The notes under the pieces: model-generated
Seen by the model: only the letters and a program-made list of their open reading frames with translations
The model's database searches: none
Told to the model about the DNA's origin: nothing
NCBI GenBank assembly: GCA_015501055.1
Contig: JADNYV010000909.1
Span: 1 to 13,012 of the forward strand
Source: Mucidula mucida
Lineage: Eukaryota; Basidiomycota; Agaricomycetes; Agaricales; Physalacriaceae
Length of the DNA stretch: 13,012 nt
Direction of reading: 5' to 3'
Program-made: the position numbers and the translations under genes
In this document: positions 7,166 to 13,012 of the stretch, in pieces
Layout of the letters: each line of letters opens with the position of its first letter
Position numbering within the stretch: the first letter of the stretch is position 1

Positions 7166-8411
7166 ATGTCCAACTTGGTACGTCCCTCCCGCGATAGTGT
7201 GTAATCCTCAATTTATGCGTACAGGATAAAGGAAAACGGAAAGTGAAGCGTCAAATTATCGACGACGACGACGACGACGATGATGTCAAAGACCCGTTAG
7301 AGCAACTAGCTCAGCTGGCTTCGGTTGCGGCGCGTTCAAGGGCAACTTCTACCGCATCGCGTTATGTATCTCCGGATGACGACCAACCCAAGCCTTCGAC
7401 GAGCAAGGCTGCTCGTCCATCCAAAAAGTTGAAGAAGCGCAAGGCTGAAGACGAGGAGGAAGATTACGAGGTGGACATCGAAGCCTTGAATGACGACTTG
7501 GCCACGATGGCCCCAGAGCTAGAATTTGATGACGACTCTACTTTCGAAGACGACGAGGTGCCCAGACGGAAGAAGCCTGCGGCCAAAGCACCGGCGAAGG
7601 GAGCTAGAGCCGGGAAAGGCAAGGCTGGTAGTTCCAAAGCAAAGCCCCCCGACAAACCTATCCTGATGAAGGACGAGCGGAAAACTCCCGTCATAAAGTC
7701 GGGAATAGCCCCGCCACCTGCCAAACGTTTGAAGAAGAACGAGGACGACGAGTTGACTAGTCCGCTTTCTGCTAAAGATCCCTCACTCCCCGTCTCTGCT
7801 CCGAGGAAGAAACTTCCGAATATCAAGAAGAACAAAGACATTGCGTCTGCTACCTCCACTCCTCCCCCGCCGCTCACACGAGTTGCCAATAAGCCGGCAA
7901 CACAAACTACAGTAGACCTAGATCTGAATGATTCATCCATCTATGGACAGCTCTTCAACAAATCGGTATGCGTCTTGTCACACTTGTTCTCCTGGCTCAC
8001 ATTTTCTCAGGCGGGAGGCAATACACCTCGATCTGGTCTTAACCGTGCTGAAGAGAGGAAGGCGGAGATAAACAAGATGCGTCAAGAAGCGAGGGCTAAA
8101 CGAGAACTGGAGGCAGTAAGCCCCCTTCTATCATCCCGCTTTTGTATTGACGACACGGCGTTTTCCAGCGATGTCACTTCAACTTGCAAGCTGACACGGA
8201 AAAGATATTGCGTTACGAAGAGTCCTTGCGGTCTAATCGGAGCAGCGTTCTCTACCCTAACATCATGGGTGCCAAATGGAAGGAGGAGTACGATCGGGCT
8301 GCGAGATATCGCGTTACCACCAACGGGAATGGTGTGGTGACGCCTCAGGTCGCGAAGGCTCTTGGCGTGGCGCCAGACACAGAAGAGGGCGAAATGATGT
8401 CAGATAGATGA
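7166..8411 (+). CDS. Unrecognised lysine/acid-rich protein, probably nuclear
   Basis: Exons 7166-7177, 7225-7965, 8011-8115 and 8169-8411 give 366 residues. The start is the only ATG with a clean splice: ATG TCC AAC TTG, then GTACGT. It begins 136 bp after FBP1. The N-terminal two thirds is low complexity and probably disordered: an eight-Asp run coded by GAC/GAT repeats near residue 18, many KKLKKRK/RRKKP clusters that could act as nuclear localisation signals, acidic stretches (DEEEDYEVD, FEDDE) and Pro/Ala/Lys-rich linkers. The C-terminal part is more ordered: a charged helix (AEERKAEINKMRQEARAK), then ADTEKILRYEESLRS and YPNIMGAKWKEEYDRAARY, which looks like the conserved core. No catalytic motif or named domain was recognised. 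Intron 2 (45 nt) has no stop and keeps frame if retained. Nuclear location is inference from composition. Confidence 0.8.
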
Positions 8412-9037
8412 ACGTGTGTCTTTTACTTCTCGCATGAGGGTTATCTAAATCCTTCTAAATCGTGGAGTTATATTAAGAGCAAGATAGCATTCGTGTATAT
8501 TTTCTACAGGTGTTGCAAATTGTATATGGGCCGCACGAGCAATGGTGATCGCTTTTTTCGACTTACCGGGTTCATATGTCCAGTTGGAAATATGGAGCCT
8601 GTATACTATATAGTCTAGAATACCTATGTCAATAGACGACCCGACAGTGGGAACATTCAGAGCGAAGGAGTTAGATCTGTCTACATGCCTCTCCCGCTCG
8701 TCATAAGTTCATTCAACTTCCAGAACGCCATAAGATTACATCTACTGGAGCAAATGCCGACGGTCTCACTACCAGGATCGGCTTTCCATGTGTCGCAAGT
8801 GAGGTGATTGATTTGTTCAGCGGCTTGGCTAGCAGGAGCGAAAGACACTCTCTGCAAATCTTTTGCCTAGGGTTTCTAGTTCAAAGAATACCTTCTACCG
8901 CTACTATTAAGGAGCTCCCCTGCATGCAAACCATGCCACATTCCGTTGCGGTGGTCCGAAAACCGCAACATACGAAGATAGTTGTGCTGCACTGCTGACG
9001 ACGTCACGCAATACATTCGCGTCTTCTCGATGGAAAG
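8412..9037. other. Intergenic stretch between convergent genes
   Basis: 626 bp between the stop codons of two convergent genes. It should hold both 3' UTRs. The short ORFs here have no neighbouring splice sites or recognisable sequence. A minus-strand reading at about 9032-8907 is moderately protein-like, but it lies past the stop of the GCIP-like gene in a different frame. No tRNA cloverleaf or repeat was noticed. Confidence 0.6.
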
Positions 9038-10232
9038 TCATCCCGCAGAGCTTGCGGGGGTGTCGCCGCTCGCCAGCCGTTCTCGTAAGGACGAGATATT
9101 TTTGAGGATCTGATCGAAACACGTACGGAACCACTTGGCATGCGAACTCTCTGCAGGTGTCGCTGATGCGTCCTCGAGGTGAAGACCGCCCAACTGGGCA
9201 TGGACTGCGTGGGTTGAGAGTATCGCGCTTATGATACCCTGCAGGTGGGTGATTTCCTCCTGGAAGGCTGATAATTCAACAGAAATAGCTTCGATGTCAT
9301 GAGGAGGGTAAAGGGAGGCAATAAAGTCGTCCGACGCGGAAAGTAGGGACGATGAGCATGGTGACAGTGCATCAAGATCGGATGTGGACGCCACAAGCGA
9401 TGGGGAAGGTGACAGGATGTCTCGGAGGATTCTAGTATGTAGTAATGTGGAGATGCGAATGATTGTTTGGGCCTTCGAAATGGACGGTGAGTTGCAAGCC
9501 CGAACTATTCCGAGTTGAATGTTACCTTTTTACTTCGTTCGCGTTCTGTAGGATTGAGAGAGGCATCAGACCCCAGGCCGAGCTCGTCCCATCCATCATT
9601 TTCATCATAGGCTTCGGAATGCTCATGGTCAAGCATGTCGTTCAATTCATTTAGGCCATCCTCTAGCGAACCTTTGTCCTGAAGCCATTTTTTACGAATG
9701 GCAGCCACATTGTCCGCGGATAATCCCGTAGGAGACTGCGCGGTGTCAATAAGATCATGCAGTTCCCCAGTTTGGACCAGGTACTCATTTCCATCTTTTA
9801 AACCGACAAGCACAGTCAACAACGATCTGAGGGAATTGATGATATCGATCGCGACGCGCTGAAACTCTAGCACAAGAATGGAACCATGAAGTTCAGGCCG
9901 TAGAAGATGTATACAGTGCGCAATTGCAGCCAGATGGCTTGATGTGTCTTTGAGCGGCGTGTGCACAGCACTGTATGTGGGAGAAGAGGGTTTCATTGCC
10001 AAAGCAAGTTTCGTAGAGGATGCCCGTAGGAGGAGAAGTAACGACAGAAAGTCCTTGTGCAAGACAGCAATATCTGGAGGGGTTTCCGAGTCTGCAGTGG
10101 GTGGCTCTGAACACATCTGAGCAGCACTATTGCATGTCTCGATGACAGCATTGAAGGCAGTTACAGCTAGAATATCATGAGTGTTAGGCCAAGATAATGA
10201 GCAAGGAATGCACCGTTTTCTCTTTCGGACAT
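9038..10232 (-). CDS. CCNDBP1/GCIP-family (cyclin-D1-binding protein 1-like) protein
   Basis: Exons (minus strand) 10232-10214, 10166-9526 and 9472-9038 give 364 residues. The ATG at 10232 is chosen because its 19-nt exon splices (donor GTGCAT, 47-nt intron with a CTAAC branch-like site, acceptor TTCTAG) in phase into AVTAFNAVIETCNSAAQ, extending the helical N-terminus. The protein is almost all helical. Recognisable family stretches are SSTKLALAMKPSSPTYSA, HLAAIAHCIHLL, a LHDLIDTAQSPTGLS segment, IRKKWLQDKGSLEDGLNEL and DDGWDELGLG (written here DENDGWDELGLG). In mammals the family binds cyclin D1 and HLH proteins and restrains proliferation; the fungal role is not established. The second half is a shorter helical domain rich in Ser, Leu and His. 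It shares a 96-bp divergent promoter with YME1. Family assignment is from remembered similarity, so moderately sure. Confidence 0.75.
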
Positions 10233-10328
10233 GGCAGCTGGAAGGACGTGACTTGCAAATTTAGCAATGCGAATTGTGGCACGTGGTTTGCCGACTTTTC
10301 CTTCCTGCCGCCAACCCGCGTCTTGCGT
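10233..10328. promoter_or_regulatory. 96-bp divergent promoter between the GCIP-like gene and YME1
   Basis: Only 96 bases separate the two start codons, so both transcripts must share control sequence or overlap in their leaders. CACGTG lies at 10280-10285, near the centre. No TATA box was seen. Confidence 0.55.
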
Positions 10329-13012
10329 ATGTTGCGCCCGTCATTGGTAAGACTGCCTCTCCCGGCCTCCAAGCCCTGTTTAATGGTCATACAGTTTCGA
10401 CCTGGCCCGCTGCTGAGGCTTGCCACCCTTCCACCTCACCCAATAGCATGCGCCCGAATCCACCTCCGACCACTTTCTAGTGCTGTCCCACAAAAATGCA
10501 TTTTTGTTGCTCCTCGTACCCTTCACTGCCGTCCTTCACCTTCATTTACGACTAGCCTAATCCTTGGATCTCGCTCTCTATCTCTTGGCTCGATATTCAA
10601 CGGCTTCAAGGTCACCCCAGCCCCGTCCCCGACTGTAGTCGCGCACATAACTCGACTTGAGGCGGAGGCGAACGTGTATCCGCATGACGTTTCAAAACAA
10701 CTGGCTCTCTACAATGCACTCATTGAAACAAACTTAAAGGCTTCCTATGATTTGGTCATAAACCGCTGGGAAAGGATGTGTGAATTCGTACGTTGTTCCT
10801 TTGCCCATCTTTGTCGCATCGCGACTCAACGAGTGTCAGGACTCTTCGTCGCCTCTTTTGCGCTCGGAAGCGGCTTTCCAGGCGTATATTACTTGTCTCG
10901 TTCGAACAGGTCTTGACCGTTCTGTGCAAGCCGCCGCGCGACGACGCGATTCTCTTCTTGCGTCAACTGCAACTGCCGCCGCCGCTTCCTCCACCGCTCC
11001 GGTTTTGGAGGAAATCAACGCCTCGTCACCCGCCACCGCATCAACACCTGCCTCTGACCCGCCTGCTGTAGAGTCCACAACTCAACCGAAACCGGCGTCA
11101 AACCCAGCACCCAAGAGCAGTCAGGAAATCGTCATGAGCGTCCTTGCCGGGAGAACAGGATCACAGGCGAAAGCTCCTTTCGACAGCGATGCCGCCAAGC
11201 TCGCTTCTACTCTGGAAACAATGGGTCCCCTCCAGGTTTCTGTTGTCGAACGTGCGCCGTTTTTCTTGTCAACTGCTTCTCCTTATAATCGTCCTCGTAG
11301 GCCAAGGGTTCGTGGGTACCTCGAATCATAAGGCATGTCCTCACTTTGGTTGTCGCCACGTTTTGCAAGTCCACTTCGTGCAATCCGTGTACAAATGCTG
11401 ATCGTATTTCCAGTGTTCCTGGTTATCTTGTCTGTGTTCCTGGAAAACACCGGTTTCGCAAAGAACGGTCCTCGTATGTCTGAGTACGAACCATCTCAAG
11501 AAAACACCGTTAAATTCAGCGATGTACATGGTGTCGACGAAGTCAAAGATGTAGTAGTCCTCCTTGTTGATGTCTGCGCTTCCTGATATCATTTCTAGGA
11601 ACTCAAAGATATCGTCCGAATTCCTCAAGGATCCCGATTCCTTTGCAACTCTTGGCGGTAAAACTGCCGAAAGGTGTTTTACTCACGGGGTCAGTCGCTG
11701 TCTTTCTGTCAAATGAATGTCTAACTCCCCACTATCTAGACCTCCTGGAACGGGTAAAACCATGCTTGCTCGTGCAGTAGCTGGAGAAGCCGGGAGTACC
11801 GTTCTTCTTCGCTTCCGGGTGTGTTCTCTCATCGTCTGTCAATCATTTAACTAAGTCTGTATATAGATCTGAATTCGAAGAGATGTTCGTCGGCGTTGGT
11901 GCAAGCGCGTAAGGGAGCTCTTTGCTGCCGCGAGAAAGAAAGAACCGGCTATCATATTCATCGATTGAACTGGACGCTGTTGGTGGCAAGCGTAATTCAC
12001 GGGATCAACAGTACATGAAGCAGACTCTCAATCAACTGCTCGTTGAAATGGACGGGTTCGCTCAAAGCCATGGTGTTATTGTTATTGCAGCTACCAACTT
12101 CCCTCAGAGTCTTGACCCGTAAGTCGCTTCTCGACTTTGATTGATTTGTCCCATCCACATTATTACAAGGGCACTCGTGAGACCCGGTCGGTTTGACAGA
12201 CATGTAGCCGTACCATTGCCGGATATTCTGGGACGTGTCCAAATTATCAAACATCATATGAAGGGTGTTCGTATTTCGTCAGGTCAGTATCTGGTAGCGA
12301 TGTTTCTATGTTCAACGGTCTGATTCGCACAAGACGTGGATCCCAAGATATTGGCGCGTGGAACGCCCGGGTTCTCGGGTGCGGATCTGCAGAATATGGT
12401 GAAGTAAGTGTATATCATCAAACCGCCATGGTGGTCCTGATGGCCTCAACTCCAGTCTTGCGGCTATCCAAGCGTCGAAAGAACGTGCCACGGATGTCAC
12501 TCTTAAACATATGGAATGGGCTAAGGTAACTGAATGTCGTCTCTGTCTAATCTGAACGTAATTTCTCAATGTGAAAAACAGGACCGTATAGTCATGGGTG
12601 CAGAAAGAAGAAGTGCATTCATTTCTGAGAAGGACAAACTTAGCACAGCCTATCATGAGGTTAGCGCATTCTTCTTAGTCTATGACTCTACTGAATACTT
12701 GATACAGGGTGGACATACACTGGTCGCGCTTTATACCGAAGGGGCAATGCCGCTGCATAAAGTGACATGCATACGACGAGGTCATGCTCTTGGATATGTA
12801 CTATACTTCCTCTACTTCTTTGCTAATGAACTAATTCCCTTCACTGTGTTAGACAGCAATGCTGCCTGAGGATGATGTCGTTTCACAAAGTTACAAGCAA
12901 ATGATTGCTGCCCTGGATGTTTCCATGGGTGGTCGAGTGGCAGAAGGGCTCGGTGAGAAGCATTGTCACCTCAGCTGTCGGCTGAACTGATTTTTTTTTT
13001 CAAGTTTACGGT
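10329..13012 (+). CDS. YME1: Mitochondrial i-AAA protease YME1, partial at 3' end, with apparent frameshifts
   Basis: ATP-dependent zinc metalloprotease of the inner mitochondrial membrane facing the intermembrane space. Exons: 10329-10787, 10840-11235, 11301-11364, 11414-11550, 11599-11689, 11740-11818, 11867-12118, 12170-12282, 12334-12403, 12456-12525, 12582-12659, 12708-12797, 12853-12952 and 13005 to the window end. The N-terminus [10 protein letters not shown] looks like a mitochondrial presequence. Then come the RWERMCEF region, one membrane span ([20 protein letters not shown]), the AAA domain with Walker A GPPGTGKT (11688-11763), Walker B IIFIDELD (near 11950), arginine fingers in RPGRFDRH, and the zinc motif HEGGH split by the intron at 12660-12707. 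The donor at 11236 could instead be 11245. Five one-base indels between 11616 and 11966 break the frame; elsewhere it is intact. Intron 11365-11413 is GC-AG. The peptidase C-terminus lies outside the window. Confidence 0.9.
11365..11413 (+). other. GC-AG intron in YME1
   Basis: 49-nt intron with donor GCAAGT, the ideal GC-type donor, and acceptor TTCCAG. Removing it fuses VLTLVVATF to [14 protein letters not shown] as one continuous membrane helix in frame with the AAA domain; without it the frame closes in a stop. Confidence 0.8.

Noticed and set aside
7464..7940. Long minus-strand ORF of 158 codons
   Set aside because: Antisense shadow of the low-complexity Asp/Lys/Ala-rich exon, whose codon bias suppresses stops on the other strand.
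8804..8998. 64-codon plus-strand ORF in the intergenic stretch
   Set aside because: No splice context, no recognisable sequence and low-complexity-free random look; consistent with chance in 626 bp of 3' flank.
8907..9134. Minus-strand ORF overlapping the end of the GCIP-like gene, with protein-like text
   Set aside because: It is in a different frame from the gene, begins without an ATG of its own at the front, and no intron links it in phase.
10197..10328. Upstream extension of the first YME1 exon to 10197
   Set aside because: It would overlap the first exon of the divergent gene and put non-presequence residues before [10 protein letters not shown], a good mitochondrial targeting start.
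12981..13004. T10 run before the last acceptor as a terminator
   Set aside because: It is the polypyrimidine tract of the YME1 intron 12953-13004, whose removal gives the conserved VYG after GGRVAEGL.
1..13012. CRISPR arrays, tRNA or rRNA genes, prokaryotic operons
   Set aside because: No regular spaced repeats outside the CACTTG clusters (irregular spacing), no cloverleaf with T-loop consensus, and all clear genes carry spliceosomal introns.

Overview
This window looks like nuclear DNA from a filamentous basidiomycete fungus, probably an agaricomycete. The evidence is the compact gene spacing, many spliceosomal introns of about 45-60 nt, and proteins of fungal or mitochondrial type: a Pmp3-like protein, FBP1, a CCNDBP1/GCIP-like protein and YME1. 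There is no prokaryotic operon structure, no CRISPR array and no recognisable tRNA or rRNA. The species cannot be named from the sequence.

Region 1-2260 is the accessory part. A gene fragment (exon end 1-31, intron 32-90, next exon from 91) appears to be interrupted by an element of about 1.66 kb (100-1757). The element is flanked by a 9-10 bp direct repeat and carries many CACTTG/CAAGTG motifs near its two ends. Joining the flanks at the repeat restores an open reading frame. Inside the element lie a promoter-like stretch with a 49-nt intron and a tiny ORF, and minus-strand protein-like segments that look broken. Just to the right, 1851-2141, is an unrecognised coding-like stretch in inconsistent frames.

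Region 2264-10232 holds five ordinary genes. A Pmp3-family membrane protein with a long charged tail (minus, 4 exons) is divergent from a four-finger C2H2 protein (plus, at least 3 exons). Next come fructose-1,6-bisphosphatase FBP1 (plus, 7 exons) and an unrecognised lysine/acid-rich, probably nuclear protein (plus, 4 exons). After a gene-free stretch (8412-9037) lies a convergent CCNDBP1/GCIP-like protein (minus, 3 exons).

Region 10233-13012 has a 96-bp divergent promoter and the i-AAA mitochondrial protease YME1 (plus, at least 14 exons, cut by the window end). YME1 shows five single-base indels, all changing the length of a base run, clustered in 350 bp around its Walker A and B motifs. 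This is either a local sequence error or a very young lesion.

The genes are not an obvious pathway cluster; they look like ordinary housekeeping genes next to one transposon insertion. The most interesting signals are the insertion and its contents, two GC-AG introns whose splicing is fixed by protein conservation, the YME1 indel cluster, and a CACGTG palindrome in each of three upstream regions. No convincing new multi-gene system was seen.
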